A stretch of DNA of 64,000 nt, taken from Microbulbifer sp. SAOS-129_SWC (GTDB lineage Bacteria > Pseudomonadota > Gammaproteobacteria > Pseudomonadales > Cellvibrionaceae). Below the pieces are notes generated by a model. The model was given only the letters and a program-made list of their open reading frames with translations. It had not been told where the DNA came from and did not search any database. This document shows, one piece after another, positions 8,297 to 18,251 of this stretch (position 1 is the stretch's first letter; each line of letters opens with the position of its first letter). The translations under genes and the position numbers were made by a program. The stretch covers positions 4,211,001 through 4,275,000 of the forward strand of contig NZ_CP155567.1 in NCBI RefSeq assembly GCF_039696035.1, in the 5' to 3' direction.

Positions 8297-9742
8297 TCAG
8301 GCGCCGAAGCAGCAGTATTTGGTTTCGTAAAACTCGGCCATGCCCTCGACACCGCCCTCGCGGCCGATGCCGGATTCCTTGCAGCCGCCAAACGGCGCTA
8401 CGGCGGTCGAGAAGACGCCTGCATTGCAGGCCACCATGCCGTAATCCAGCGCCTCTACCACGCGGTTGGCACGGCGAATGTTTTCGCTCATGACGTAGGC
8501 GGCGAGGCCGTAGGGCGTATTGTTGGCGCGGCGGATTACGTCGTCCTCGTCGGTGAATTTCTGTATCGGGGCCAGCGGCCCGAAAATCTCTTCCTGCGCG
8601 ATGCGCATATCATCGGTAACACCGGTCAACAGTGTAGGCGCAAAGTAGTTTTCGCCGTGCGGCAGGAAGTCGCCGCCCAGTACTGCGGTGGCACCGGCGG
8701 CAATCGCGTCCTGCACCAGGCCGTTGACGCGCTCGGCCGCGCGGCGATGAATCAGCGGGCCCATGCTGACGCCGTCATCGCAGCCGTGACCGGTTTTCAG
8801 TTCCGCGACCGCGGCGCGCAGCTTGTCGACGAAAGCGTCGTGTACCGCCTCGTGCACATAGATGCGGTTGGTGGACACGCAGGTCTGGCCGGCATTGCGC
8901 ATCTTGGTGGCCACACAGGCACTGACGGCGGTATCCAGGTCGGCGTCATCAAAGACGATAAACGGCGCATTGCCGCCCAGCTCCATCGACATCTTCTTGA
9001 CGCCGCTGGCGCATTGGGCCATCAGCAGTTTGCCCACCGCGGTGGAACCGGTAAAGGTGAACTTGGCCACCCGCGCGTCTTCGGTCAAGACCTTGCCGAT
9101 GGCCGGGGCGTCGGATCCCACCACCATATTGATGGTGCCGGCAGGCAGGCCCGCTTCCTCCGCCAGCTGACACAGCGCCAGCGCCGACAGCGGCGTTTCC
9201 ACCGCCGGCTTGATCACCACGGTGCAACCGGCAGCCAGCGCCGGGCCCGCCTTGCGCGTAATCATCGCGTTGGGGAAATTCCACGGCGTGATACAGGTGA
9301 CCACGCCCACCGGCTGGCGGATGGTGGACAGGCGCATGGCCGGATTGTGCGTGGGGATGGTCTGGCCGTAGGCGCGGCGACACTCCTCGGCAAACCACTC
9401 GATAAAAGAGGCGCCATAGAGGATCTCGCCTTTCGCCTCCGCCAGCGGCTTGCCCTGCTCGAGGGTGAGAATGCGCGCCAGGTCATCGGCGTTGTCCAGG
9501 ATCAGCTGGTACCAGCGCTTCAGCACCGCGGCGCGCTCGCCGGCGGTCTTCTCCTTCCAGGCCGGGAAGGCCGCGCTGGCGGCGGCCACTGCCGCCTCGG
9601 CATCGGCCGCGCTGCCATCCGCCACCCGGGCCAGCAGCTCGCCGCTGGCGGGGTCGCAAACGTCGATAGTGGACGCACCGTCACGCCACTCACCGCCGAC
9701 ATAGTTCTGAAGCTTCAATAGGTTTGGGTTTGCCAGTTGCAT
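8297..9742 (-). CDS. gabD: Succinate-semialdehyde-type dehydrogenase, NAD(P)+
   Basis: 481 residues, an ALDH-superfamily enzyme of GabD length. Catalytic E254 (MSMELGGNAPF) and C288 (NAGQTCVSTNR) are present, with the Rossmann-loop FTGSTAVGK and ITPWNFPNAM. It oxidises succinate semialdehyde (or a close omega-semialdehyde such as malonic or glutaric) to the acid, completing GABA or beta-alanine catabolism with the aminotransferase at 6865-8175. Exact substrate specificity cannot be read from sequence. In many GabD enzymes the stretch after the catalytic Cys is CANR; here it is STNR. It is divergent from a LysR regulator that probably controls it. Confidence 0.85.
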   Translation of the reverse strand: MQLANPNLLKLQNYVGGEWRDGASTIDVCDPASGELLARVADGSAADAEAAVAAASAAFPAWKEKTAGERAAVLKRWYQLILDNADDLARILTLEQGKPLAEAKGEILYGASFIEWFAEECRRAYGQTIPTHNPAMRLSTIRQPVGVVTCITPWNFPNAMITRKAGPALAAGCTVVIKPAVETPLSALALCQLAEEAGLPAGTINMVVGSDAPAIGKVLTEDARVAKFTFTGSTAVGKLLMAQCASGVKKMSMELGGNAPFIVFDDADLDTAVSACVATKMRNAGQTCVSTNRIYVHEAVHDAFVDKLRAAVAELKTGHGCDDGVSMGPLIHRRAAERVNGLVQDAIAAGATAVLGGDFLPHGENYFAPTLLTGVTDDMRIAQEEIFGPLAPIQKFTDEDDVIRRANNTPYGLAAYVMSENIRRANRVVEALDYGMVACNAGVFSTAVAPFGGCKESGIGREGGVEGMAEFYETKYCCFGA

Positions 9743-9890
9743 AGCCGACCTCCTTGCAATTATTGGGCTTAACCGGTGTTAGCGCGATTCTGGCTGCGCC
9801 CGGCGGCTGCGCATAGTAGTATTTCTCGAACTAAAATTTACTTTTATCAAACTTTAGCGAGAGGCAGCCCAGACCTGCCGGGAAGCCGAC

Positions 9891-10811
9891 ATGAGTAAGC
9901 CCAAAACCGCCCTCAGCGGCCGCCTCAGCGATATGGACCTGCGCCTGCTGCGCGTGTTCCGCGAAGTGGTGCGCGCCGGCGGCCTGGCGCCGGCGGAAGT
10001 CGCGCTGAATATCAGTCGCTCCACCATCAGCACCCACCTGTCGGATCTCGAGGCGCGCCTCGGCATGCCCCTGTGCCTGCGCTCCCGCGGCCGCGCGGAT
10101 TTCAAGCTGACCCGCGAGGGAGAGGCACTGTTCGAGGCCATCAACGAACTCGACGGGCACCTGGATGCGTTCAAGAGCCAGGTCAACGCCATCCAGTCAC
10201 AGCTCACCGGCAGCTTGCGCGTGGTACTGCCGGACGACGTGCTGGACATCCCGCAGCTGGACCTGCCGGCCACCATCGCCCGCATCAAGCAACAGGCACC
10301 GCAACTGCAGCTCGACCTGCAACTGGCGGCGCCACAGGAACTGGAGCTGGAGATACTCGCCGGCCGCGCCGATGTGGGCATCAACCCGCTGCACTCGCGC
10401 CGCCCGGGCCTCGACTACCGGCCGCTGTTCCACCACCAGTCGCGCCTCTACTGCGGCCGCCGGCATCCCCTGGCCGGGGCAACCGAGGTGAGTGAGGAGT
10501 TACTGACCCAGCAGGAACTGGCCGCCCCCAGCCACGCCGTGCTCTCCGGCGCCGCCCACCTCTACCGCCTGTTCCCGCGCAAGAGCACCGCCAACCATAT
10601 GGCCGCGCGTCTGGCCATGCTGCTGTCCGGCCAGTTCGTCGGCTTCCTGCCCGAGTACCTCGCCGAGCGCCATGTGCAGAGCGGCGAACTGATCGCCCTG
10701 AGCCCCGAAAGATTCCACTACCGGATCCAGAATGCAGCGACCTTCAAGCGCAGCGCAGCCGAACATGCCGCGGTGCGATTGTTTCTGGAATCGTTGGAGA
10801 TTGAGAACTGA
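9891..10811 (+). CDS. LysR-family transcriptional regulator
   Basis: 306 residues. N-terminal winged HTH (MDLRLLRVFREVVRAGG, then ISRSTISTHLSDLEARLG) and a two-lobed effector domain from about residue 95. It is divergent from the dehydrogenase gene with a 148-base shared interval, the standard arrangement for a LysR activator and its target. The interval contains an AT-rich stretch (CTAAAATTTACTTTTATC, 9831-9848) that could hold the promoters. The effector is probably an intermediate of the omega-amino acid pathway, by context only. This is the last GC-rich gene before the AT-richer cassette array. Confidence 0.88.
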   Translation: MSKPKTALSGRLSDMDLRLLRVFREVVRAGGLAPAEVALNISRSTISTHLSDLEARLGMPLCLRSRGRADFKLTREGEALFEAINELDGHLDAFKSQVNAIQSQLTGSLRVVLPDDVLDIPQLDLPATIARIKQQAPQLQLDLQLAAPQELELEILAGRADVGINPLHSRRPGLDYRPLFHHQSRLYCGRRHPLAGATEVSEELLTQQELAAPSHAVLSGAAHLYRLFPRKSTANHMAARLAMLLSGQFVGFLPEYLAERHVQSGELIALSPERFHYRIQNAATFKRSAAEHAAVRLFLESLEIEN

Positions 10812-10999
10812 CGATAGACCGAGTCTGGATATGGCACGGGCACTGGTAACAACACTATTTGCTAAGTGGCGGGGATGTCATCCCTGCATGGCTATATCTG
10901 GTAGTTTATGGCTAGATATGGGTATACATGGTCAGATATAGGCCTGTGTTCAGATATGGCCATTCCTAAGAATAAACTGTTAGCATTTAGAGAGGAAGT

Positions 11000-11467
11000 A
11001 TGAGAATTCTGATTGTTCTGCTATTAATTTTCTTGCCGAATTCCGGTTGGTGTAATGATGAACAAGATTTAGACAATCTTGCGAAACCAATAATTTCTGC
11101 TCTTGAGAGGGGCGAAATACATAATTTAATGAGCTTAGTTTTCCCCAAAGATTCGCCTCTTAGGAAATACATTTCGGAATCAGATTTGGAAAGCACAAAT
11201 AGTCAATTTTCTGCAAAGCTTAGTCAATTCGGAAAACTTAGGGGCATTTCTCTTTATTATGAATCGAAAGTTGAGGGAGTAATATCTATTAGATACTACC
11301 TTCTCCAGTATGAGCGCCAACCAGTTTTACTCAAAATTGAATCATACAATCCAAAAGACGCCTGGAGAATTCAAGATATAACGGTTGACGGTGATTTAGA
11401 TGATTACCTAGAAGAGGCTGCAAAAGTCAAGCTAGGAACCCTGGGCTTAAAATCTGATTCAAACTAA
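11000..11467 (+). CDS. Cassette gene 1: exported hypothetical protein
   Basis: 155 residues. Signal peptide MRILIVLLLIFLPNSGWCND, then a soluble, charged protein (LDNLAKPIISALERGEIHNL; later WRIQDITVDGDLDDYLEEA) that looks like a small periplasmic domain. No family was recognised with confidence. The AGAGAGGAAGT ribosome binding site precedes the ATG. Codon use is AT-rich, unlike the flanking chromosome. An attC site starts 7 bases after the stop, so this is an integron gene cassette. The sequence at 10979-10985 (GTTAGCA) may be the recombination crossover at its front end. Confidence 0.75.
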   Translation: MRILIVLLLIFLPNSGWCNDEQDLDNLAKPIISALERGEIHNLMSLVFPKDSPLRKYISESDLESTNSQFSAKLSQFGKLRGISLYYESKVEGVISIRYYLLQYERQPVLLKIESYNPKDAWRIQDITVDGDLDDYLEEAAKVKLGTLGLKSDSN

Positions 11468-11473
11468 AAATGC

Positions 11474-11543
11474 TAACAATCGTAGGCACAGGGATAAATT
11501 TTCCACTGCGCTCCAAATTTACCCGTGCTACGGGCGTTATAGG
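11474..11543 (+). repeat. attC site 1 (short, well preserved)
   Basis: About 70 bases from TAACAATCG to GGGCGTTATAG. The arms CGTAGGCACAGGGATAAATTT and the facing strand AAATTTACCCGTGCTACG pair over their length, with single unpaired bases of the kind that mark attC orientation. The ends match the R''/R' consensus TAAC...GTTA. Confidence 0.85.
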
Positions 11544-11554
11544 TCAGTCAGATA

Positions 11555-11812
11555 ATGAAGATAACTCTAGGCGCAATTCTGACAATTTCTGTCCTGTTTG
11601 GCCTTGTGGTTGTCTTTTGGCTGGGTGCATTCTCAGCTTCATTCACTACCAACTTATGTTACTCAGAAGTCATTGGAAAAATTTCCGAGCAAGTTAAAAA
11701 GCAAGAAAGCCTGGAAAGTCTCGCAGAGCTTTCTGGAAAATTGGAAAGTCTTCCATTGGCGGGCTATGAGTCAAACTGTGAGGAAATTAAGAGTGAGGTG
11801 CAAAACCTATAA
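11555..11812 (+). CDS. Cassette gene 2: small single-pass membrane protein
   Basis: 85 residues. One membrane helix (about residues 5-30, ILTISVLFGLVVVFWLGAF) and a charged, probably helical tail (SEQVKKQESLESLAELSGKL). No family recognised. The stop codon TAA is itself the first bases of the following attC site, typical of compact cassettes. No promoter is visible. Expression would depend on readthrough from the left. Confidence 0.65.
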   Translation: MKITLGAILTISVLFGLVVVFWLGAFSASFTTNLCYSEVIGKISEQVKKQESLESLAELSGKLESLPLAGYESNCEEIKSEVQNL

Positions 11813-11951
11813 CAAGGCGAGGCATTTCGTTCCGGCCCTGCGGGCCTCCACCGGACAGCTTACTTTGTGCACTTTATGCGCAGGTCGCTTCGCTCCCATT
11901 TTCGCGCATAAAGCGCACAAAGCAAGCTGCCGCTGCTCGCGGCGTTAGGGC
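11810..11951 (+). repeat. attC site 2
   Basis: About 140 bases from TAACAAGGCGAGGC to GGCGTTAGGGC. Long imperfect dyad: GCTTACTTTGTGCACTTTATG near the left faces CATAAAGCGCACAAAGCAAGC near the right. It shares the central CGCTCCCATTTTCG with sites 3 and 5, so the array has a recognisable house attC type. Confidence 0.88.
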
Positions 11952-11957
11952 TAAACA

Positions 11958-12380
11958 GTGATTCATAACCATATGGAAGAAAAAACACGGATAAAAATTA
12001 TAAGTGCCGTGACTTATTCCTCAGCTGCGATTTTTTCTGGATTGATGGTGGCTCGCTTCGAACCACAGTGGTGCATATTGGCTACAATATTCGCGGGTTT
12101 ATGTGGGTTCTTTCTTGGTCCATTCATATTTAGTTCTAGTCGGTGGATTTCGTATATTTGGGTTTTTTATAATTCTCTTTTGATTCCTGGTCTTTCATTG
12201 TTGTTAACTGGTCTGGTCCTTGCTCCAATTTATTTGATTTTCGGTAAAGTTGGGGAGCAAACTAGCATGCTGAGCTTAATTGGGGCGCCGCTAATGTTTG
12301 GCGCAGTTGTTTACCCATTTCTATTTCTAATAACATGCTTTGCATCATGTATATTACTGTTTGCGAAGTCCAAGGTATGA
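11958..12380 (+). CDS. Cassette gene 3: multi-pass membrane protein
   Basis: 140 residues with four hydrophobic helices (AVTYSSAAIFSGLMVARF; ILATIFAGLCGFFLGPFIF; SLLLTGLVLAPIYLIFG; MFGAVVYPFLFLITCFASC). No family recognised. The ATG at 11958 opens the frame; an internal ATG at 11973 (MEEKTRIK) is an equally plausible start since neither has a clear ribosome binding site. The attC beginning nine bases after the stop (TAACAAG, 12389-12395) is cut off by an IS110-family element. Confidence 0.65.
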   Translation: MIHNHMEEKTRIKIISAVTYSSAAIFSGLMVARFEPQWCILATIFAGLCGFFLGPFIFSSSRWISYIWVFYNSLLIPGLSLLLTGLVLAPIYLIFGKVGEQTSMLSLIGAPLMFGAVVYPFLFLITCFASCILLFAKSKV

Positions 12381-12423
12381 ACCGCCCTAACAAGCGACTG
12401 TGGCTTCAATCCCTATCAAAAAA

Positions 12424-13563
<1,140 letters not shown>

Positions 13564-13675
13564 ACAAGGCAATGCAGCCGACGTCTTACTTAGTGCGAAT
13601 TTTTCACGTTCGCTGCGCTCCCATTTTCGTACAAAATGCACACAAGCTAAGCCGCTTTTGATTGCGGCGTTAGTT
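13564..13675 (+). repeat. attC site 3, right part (left end at 12389-12395)
   Basis: The continuation of the attC cut by the IS110 element, from ACAAGGCAATGCAGCCG to GCGGCGTTAGTTG. It carries the same central CGCTCCCATTTTCG as sites 2 and 5 and the paired arms around GCACACAAGCTAAGCCGC. The full site would be about 115 bases. Confidence 0.82.
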
Positions 13676-13681
13676 GAAACA

Positions 13682-14131
13682 ATGACCGAAGCTCAAAGAA
13701 CAATAGAAGAGTTTGTAGATTACGTCTTGTCAGGAAAGACGGCTATTTCAGATCTGAGTGAGCTTGCAACTCACTTAGACAAGCTGGCCTACTCTATAAA
13801 TCACGTAAATTACGAGTTTGATGAAACTGATTATCCTGATGCACCGGCTAGAAATTATGCAGAATCTAGAGCCATCGTAGAGAAGCGGTTTCCTGAGCTT
13901 GGCTATTACAATGTAGTAAAAGATATTTCTGAAAATATAGAAAGTACTAAAGTTCTTGTTGGTGATTCCGTCGATGATCTTGTGGACATAGCCGGTGATC
14001 TTCAGGACGTTTTGTGGTATTTCGAGAATACGTCAGCTGATGATGCACTTTGGCACTTCAGAAATAGCTATACAAGCCACTGGGGGCGTCACCTTAGGGA
14101 TCTTCAATTTTATCTCCACGACAAACTATGA
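13682..14131 (+). CDS. Cassette gene 4: DUF5063-like protein
   Basis: 149 residues, acidic and helical, cytosolic: MTEAQRTIEEFVDYVLSGK at the start and SYTSHWGRHLRDLQFYLHDKL at the end, which resembles the DUF5063 family (function unknown). The open frame begins at 13658, but the ATG at 13682 lies just past the attC crossover and begins the family homology, so it is preferred. It is followed within 10 bases by attC site 4. The AT-rich composition fits a transferred cassette. Confidence 0.72.
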   Translation: MTEAQRTIEEFVDYVLSGKTAISDLSELATHLDKLAYSINHVNYEFDETDYPDAPARNYAESRAIVEKRFPELGYYNVVKDISENIESTKVLVGDSVDDLVDIAGDLQDVLWYFENTSADDALWHFRNSYTSHWGRHLRDLQFYLHDKL

Positions 14132-14138
14132 TAGCAAC

Positions 14139-14224
14139 TAACAAGGTAATGAACTTCGCGCGCGAAGGGCGCGCGCCGGACGGCCTACGCGACGCTTCGG
14201 CCGCCGGTTATTACGACGTTAGAT
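14139..14224 (+). repeat. attC site 4
   Basis: About 86 bases from TAACAAGGTAATGAACTT to ACGACGTTAGAT, GC-rich in the middle (GCGCGCGAAGGGCGCGCGCC). The outer arms TAACAAGGTAAT and GGTTATTACGACGTTA pair. Confidence 0.8.
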
Positions 14225-14228
14225 CTCT

Positions 14229-14624
14229 ATGAAGTATTTACTACTTATTACATTTATTGCAACTTCAGGGTGTGACGCCCTATATGGCTTGCGTATGCCG
14301 ATGAAACCGGCATATGAGGGCGCTTGGGATTGTGTTTACGAGAACATTGCCTCGATCAATCTCACGGCTGAGTCTAGAAATAGTAACCAGCTTTCCATAT
14401 CTAGTGCATCAAGTGGTAAGTACCTGTTTTCCGTGATGCCAAAATACGGAAATGAAATGGAGCTATATTTTATGCAAATGCATGCTGCGCCAAGTTGTGA
14501 GGACGCAAATGAATCTCTTAGTAAGATGAAAGAGTTCATAAATTTAATGGAAAAACACTGTAATTATAAGCCAACCTCCTACGAAACAAATATGGAGTGC
14601 AGCTCGAACAAACACAGGCAGTAA
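14229..14624 (+). CDS. Cassette gene 5: small lipoprotein
   Basis: 131 residues. The lipobox is ITFIATSGC (Cys15), so the mature protein is a lipid-anchored envelope protein of about 117 residues with four further cysteines (WDCVYEN, SCEDANE, KHCNYK, MECSS). The even number suggests two disulfides. No family recognised. The start ATG lies 4 bases after attC site 4. Low-GC codon use. Confidence 0.7.
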   Translation: MKYLLLITFIATSGCDALYGLRMPMKPAYEGAWDCVYENIASINLTAESRNSNQLSISSASSGKYLFSVMPKYGNEMELYFMQMHAAPSCEDANESLSKMKEFINLMEKHCNYKPTSYETNMECSSNKHRQ

Positions 14625-14737
14625 AGCTACGGCCCTTCGGGCCTCTGCGCAATGCTTTATCTTGTGCTCCTTTTGCGCGGGTCACTACGCTCCCAATTTT
14701 GCGTAAAAGTAAGCCGCCCCTGCTGTGGTCGTTAGGG
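14622..14737 (+). repeat. attC site 5 (left end degenerate)
   Basis: From the stop codon TAA of cassette gene 5 to GGTCGTTAGGGC. The central ACGCTCCCAATTTTGCG and AGTAAGCCGCCCCTGC resemble sites 2 and 3. The left end reads TAAAGC rather than TAACAA, so it may be partly decayed. Confidence 0.72.
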
Positions 14738-14744
14738 CTCCAAG

Positions 14745-15996
14745 TTCCCCACCTAATGTAGACACCTCATTATCAACTAACGAGGTACCTGAGCATGAGC
14801 AAGAAACGTAAGAACAAATACAACCACTACACCGAAAACTTCCGCCGAGAAACTGTACGTCGACCTGAAGACCCCTGCATAAGCGCAGCTGAAGTATCCG
14901 AAGATTTTGGTATACAACCCGGACAGATAAACAACTGGCATCGCTAGTACAAGCCGCTGTCGAAAAAGCAGTTCAATAGCATGAATGGGGTGGGCTACTC
15001 GGTGGAAGAAGGTGAAGAAGTCGGCTAGCTAAGGCGACAGATGAATGATCTTAGAGAAGAATATGAATTCCTAAAAAGGCAACGGCGAACTTCAGCAGAG
15101 ACAACTGGTAAAGCACGTTTTTATCGATTCTCCCAGGGGTGAGTACGCGATCTCAAAGATGTATCGTTGGTCAAAGGTTAGCCGCTCTGGTTACTACAAG
15201 TGGCGTAGGCGTGCTCCCAGCACCAGGGACGCCAGGAAGCTGGAAGCGGAACGACTCTGATTAACCTGTTTTTCTTGATTCAAGTCTCGCTATGCCCCCC
15301 CAGGATGACAGTCAAGCTCAACGAGAGCGGATTGCCGACTAGCGAGAATACAGTTGCAAAACTGATGGCAAAGCAAGGACTTGAGGCAAGGAACGGTAAA
15401 GGTCACAAATACTTCCCCGACGTACTGGCCAACAATAAGGTGAGCGATAATCTGCTGAGACGCCGATTTCAGGCAGCAAGCCCAATGAAAAGTGGATGTC
15501 CGATATTACTTACATCAAAGTTGAAAGGGGTTTTGTGTATCTTGCGGTGATTATGGACTTATTATCACGTAAAATTGTTGGCTGGTTGCTCGATGCCACA
15601 ATGACCAACCAGCTGATCATCGATGCCATCGAGATGGCAGGAGCTTCATGTAAGGTAGAGCCAGGCCTGATTCTACATTCAGATCGAGGCGTCCGGTATC
15701 GCCCTGGGGAGCACCCGGCGCTATTGCTTGACAAAGGGATCAGGCCGAGCATGAGCTGTAAAGGCAAGTGCTGGGATAATGCAGTGATGGAGTAATTTTT
15801 CGCGCTTCAAAGTAGAGGTGCTCTATACAGAAGATGTTACGAAGAAGCAGGAAGCGTATTCCTGCATCTTTGACTATATCGAGCGTTTCTACAACAGCCA
15901 CCGTCGACACAGTACTTTAGGCTACAAGAGCCCAAACGCATTCGAGCAAGATTATCATTGTATGTGCGCCTAAACAGTGTCTACTTTTGGCGGGGA
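14745..15996 (+). mobile_element. Decayed IS3-family element (copy A)
   Basis: About 1,252 bases with imperfect inverted ends: CCCCACCTAATGTAGACAC on the left, and the complement of CCCCGCCAAAAGTAGACAC on the right. It is a mutated relative of the intact copy at 19225-20482, in the opposite orientation, with both transposase frames broken. It lies just after attC site 5. Confidence 0.88.
14795..15973 (+). pseudogene. IS3-family transposase orfA-orfB, multiply broken
   Basis: orfA begins MSKKRKNKYNHYTENFRRE, as in the intact copy, but has in-frame stops (for example NNWHR-stop at about 14945 and a second at about 15028). orfB is split by frameshifts: 15275-15550 carries SGLPTSENTVAKLMAKQGLEARNGK; 15496-15795 carries SDITYIKVERGFVYLAV and HSDRGVRYRPGE and ends in a stop just before the motif ESFFARFK would continue. 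The last DDE-domain residues are readable to 15973. Non-functional. Confidence 0.92.
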
Positions 15997-16183
15997 GGAT
16001 CACAATAGAGAAATGAGATTTTCACCCGATCAATTAGAGATTAAATGCCTCATGATGGCGCTTGAATAGAGAATCTATTCGGAAGCCATTTCAGTATATT
16101 TGAATGTGGCCTTCGCTCATTTTATGAATATAAGACAATTTAAAAAATCATGGCTAAAACTAGCATATTATAGGACAACTTAG

Positions 16184-16969
16184 TTGAAATACAGAATCCC
16201 CGTCAGCAACGAGCTGCTAGCCTACTTTAACCAGAACCGCGTGTACTTTACGCCATTTGGAACTTGTAAAATGCAAGGGCGCTTTAGACCTAATGAACAA
16301 CTAGCATTTCCTGCAGATGGTGTCATTGAGCCTTATTGCAATTACATTAATGGGAGCATTTTATTCTCAATGGGTTCATTCTCTTTTTCGAGGAGCCCAT
16401 TGCCTTTGGACACAAAGGTTGGTCGCTATTGCTCCATCGGAGCCAGAGTCAGCGTGTTGGGTATCGATCACCCAATCACCAGGTTTACAACATCATCAAT
16501 CACCTACGACAAGCAAGCTATTACCAGTCTGAAATTTTTTGAAGATAACCCTGACTTATCTAATTTTCAGGTAAGAAACACCGAACCTAAAAATCAATTG
16601 GGCGTAACGATTGGTAACGATGTGTGGATTGGTGAAGATGTTTCTATTGCTAGAGGGGTAACAATTGGTAATGGAGCTATTCTTGCAGCAAAAGCATTGA
16701 TAACTAAAGATGTACCGCCCTACTCAATTGTTGGTGGCGTGCCGGCCAAAGTGATTCGGTATCGCTTTTCCAATGAAATTGTAGAGCAGTTATGTCAATT
16801 GCAGTGGTGGGACTATAAGGTTAAAACGATATTGTCAGACAATGCCGATGTCGACATCCAAGAATTTATTATTAAAGCAGTTCGCTCTATCGAATCCGGC
16901 AAAGCTGAGCCATATAGACCGAACGTTGTTGACATAAAAAATCTAAAACCATTTCTAGCGCATGCGTAA
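16184..16969 (+). CDS. Cassette gene 6: CatB-like hexapeptide acetyltransferase
   Basis: 261 residues. Left-handed beta-helix acyltransferase: VGRYCSIGARVSVLGIDHP (about 77-95), then VTIGNDVWIGEDVSIARGV and VTIGNGAILAAKALITKDV hexapeptide repeats, then the family ending PPYSIVGGVPAKVIRYRF. The order and the WW pair (LQWWDYK) are those of the CatB/xenobiotic O-acetyltransferase or sugar acetyltransferase group. It is longer than the roughly 210-residue CatB enzymes, with an N-terminal extension of about 60 residues. The frame opens with TTG at 16184 directly after an in-frame TAG; the next ATG (16271) would remove conserved-looking sequence. The acceptor substrate is unknown. Confidence 0.8.
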   Translation: MKYRIPVSNELLAYFNQNRVYFTPFGTCKMQGRFRPNEQLAFPADGVIEPYCNYINGSILFSMGSFSFSRSPLPLDTKVGRYCSIGARVSVLGIDHPITRFTTSSITYDKQAITSLKFFEDNPDLSNFQVRNTEPKNQLGVTIGNDVWIGEDVSIARGVTIGNGAILAAKALITKDVPPYSIVGGVPAKVIRYRFSNEIVEQLCQLQWWDYKVKTILSDNADVDIQEFIIKAVRSIESGKAEPYRPNVVDIKNLKPFLAHA

Positions 16970-16987
16970 GGAATGTACATATAACAG

Positions 16988-18147
16988 GTGACAATGGCCT
17001 CAAGCCGACCTTTTAGGCCATATTTCCTTCTCAGCTAGCCCCATTGCGTACCATGGTTTTTAGGATGACAATCATTTTACGCATGCATGCTAGCAGAGCA
17101 AATTTCGGCCGCCTGCCGGCGGCCCTGAGGCGCTCGTAGCAGGCTATAAATTTCTTGTTGCACTGGATCGTCGACATCATCGCCATGAGCATCACTGTGT
17201 ATTTGATACCGCCCGCCGTGTATTCGGTTCAGACCTGGATAGCGGCCACTCTCGCGGTTGATGAGTGCCACACCGACTGGTGCAGCTCTCTCTTTGTTGT
17301 TCAGGGTTCCCAAGTCGGGCAGTGCGCAGGCCATAACCTTACCAATGCCCGGTATACTTTAAAGTATATGTTTTTTCTTTCCACTCATCGGTTTGGGAAA
17401 TCTTGTCATAAAGGTCTCGTCAAACTTTTCGATCAGCGATTTTGGCATTTTGAGTATGACTTTAATGTTGGTGGGCAGCTCTTTAGGCATGGGGGATAGG
17501 CGGTTTACTCTATTGCCTGCATCTCCACCGCCTGTCGGTTACGAACCAGTAAATCACTAATTTTCCGGCTATTTTCTGGTGTTATGCTGGTTTGCCCCGA
17601 CTTTATGCTGCCGCCAAAATGTGTAATTAACTGGCTATCAATTTTGTGTGTTTTCGCTAGTTGCCCAATGGAGCCAGCAAACCGTCGCAAGTGAAGCGGA
17701 TTGGCGACGATAACGCTCAAACCCTGTCTGGCAACATCGAACACGAAGATTTCCTCCATACGACCAGTGGCTTCAATGACGATACGTGTTGGCTCCTGTA
17801 CCTTGATACGCCTGATCGCTTCGCGCACTGCCTTCGCATCATTGCTTGCAGTAAAATATTCACCGATGGAACGAACAAAAAATATCGAGCTCTTTTTCGG
17901 CGCCAATTCCGACATTGAATTCATTGTGCTGCGAAGATTTCATTGATAAATTAACTCTTTATTGCTATCGAATCTCGGGGCCCTGATGACTATTCGAGTT
18001 GTTACTTTGAGTCTATGCGATGCTCCAACTTGTTAACTGTTTCTCGATAGAGGAGCCAGACAGGCATCGAACCACCGCATAAAAGGCCTCTGGTTGTAGC
18101 CAGAGTTGGACCTCAATTTTGCCCGTTTAGAAGAGCATGTACACCAG
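16988..18147 (-). mobile_element. Decayed IS110-family element in attC site 6
   Basis: About 1,160 bases between TAACAG (16982-16987), 13 bases after cassette gene 6, and ACAAGCGTAGGC (18148), where the attC resumes. The left end TGACAATGGCCTCAAGCC matches the intact element's CGACTGTGGCTTCAATCC, and the right noncoding end keeps CTTGTTAAC (18029-18037) and a hairpin CTCTGG/CCAGAG (18088-18105). Same orientation and same insertion point as the intact element at 12396. Confidence 0.82.
17041..17939 (-). pseudogene. IS110-family transposase remnant
   Basis: The N-terminal part is readable at 17505-17924 (VIEATGRMEEIFVFDVARQ, LHLRRFAGSIGQLAKTHKIDSQLITHFGG), the C-terminal part at 17077-17334 (LPDLGTLNNKERAAPVGVALINRESG). 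The middle (about 17335-17504) is frameshifted and shortened. The first catalytic Asp region is not readable. It is related to, but diverged from, the intact transposase at 12424-13374. Confidence 0.88.
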
Positions 18148-18238
18148 ACAAGCGTAGGCAGCTTACTTCAATTCCTGGAGCGGCTTCTGTGGGACGGCCT
18201 ACGCTTCGCGTCTGCGGCCCCTGCAACGAGTGTTAAAT
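18148..18238 (+). repeat. attC site 6, right part (left end at 16982-16987)
   Basis: From ACAAGCGTAGGCAGC to GAGTGTTAAAT. The arms GCGTAGGC and GCCTACGC pair across TTACTTCAATTCCTGGAGCG. The site serves the CatB-like cassette and is split by the decayed IS110 element. Confidence 0.75.
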
Positions 18239-18251
18239 GGATCGGAGCAGC

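Noticed and set aside
10812-10999. Repeated ATATGG/AGATAT words before the first cassette
   Set aside because: Considered as an integron attI or promoter, but no intI and no convincing -35/-10 or integrase binding pattern is visible.
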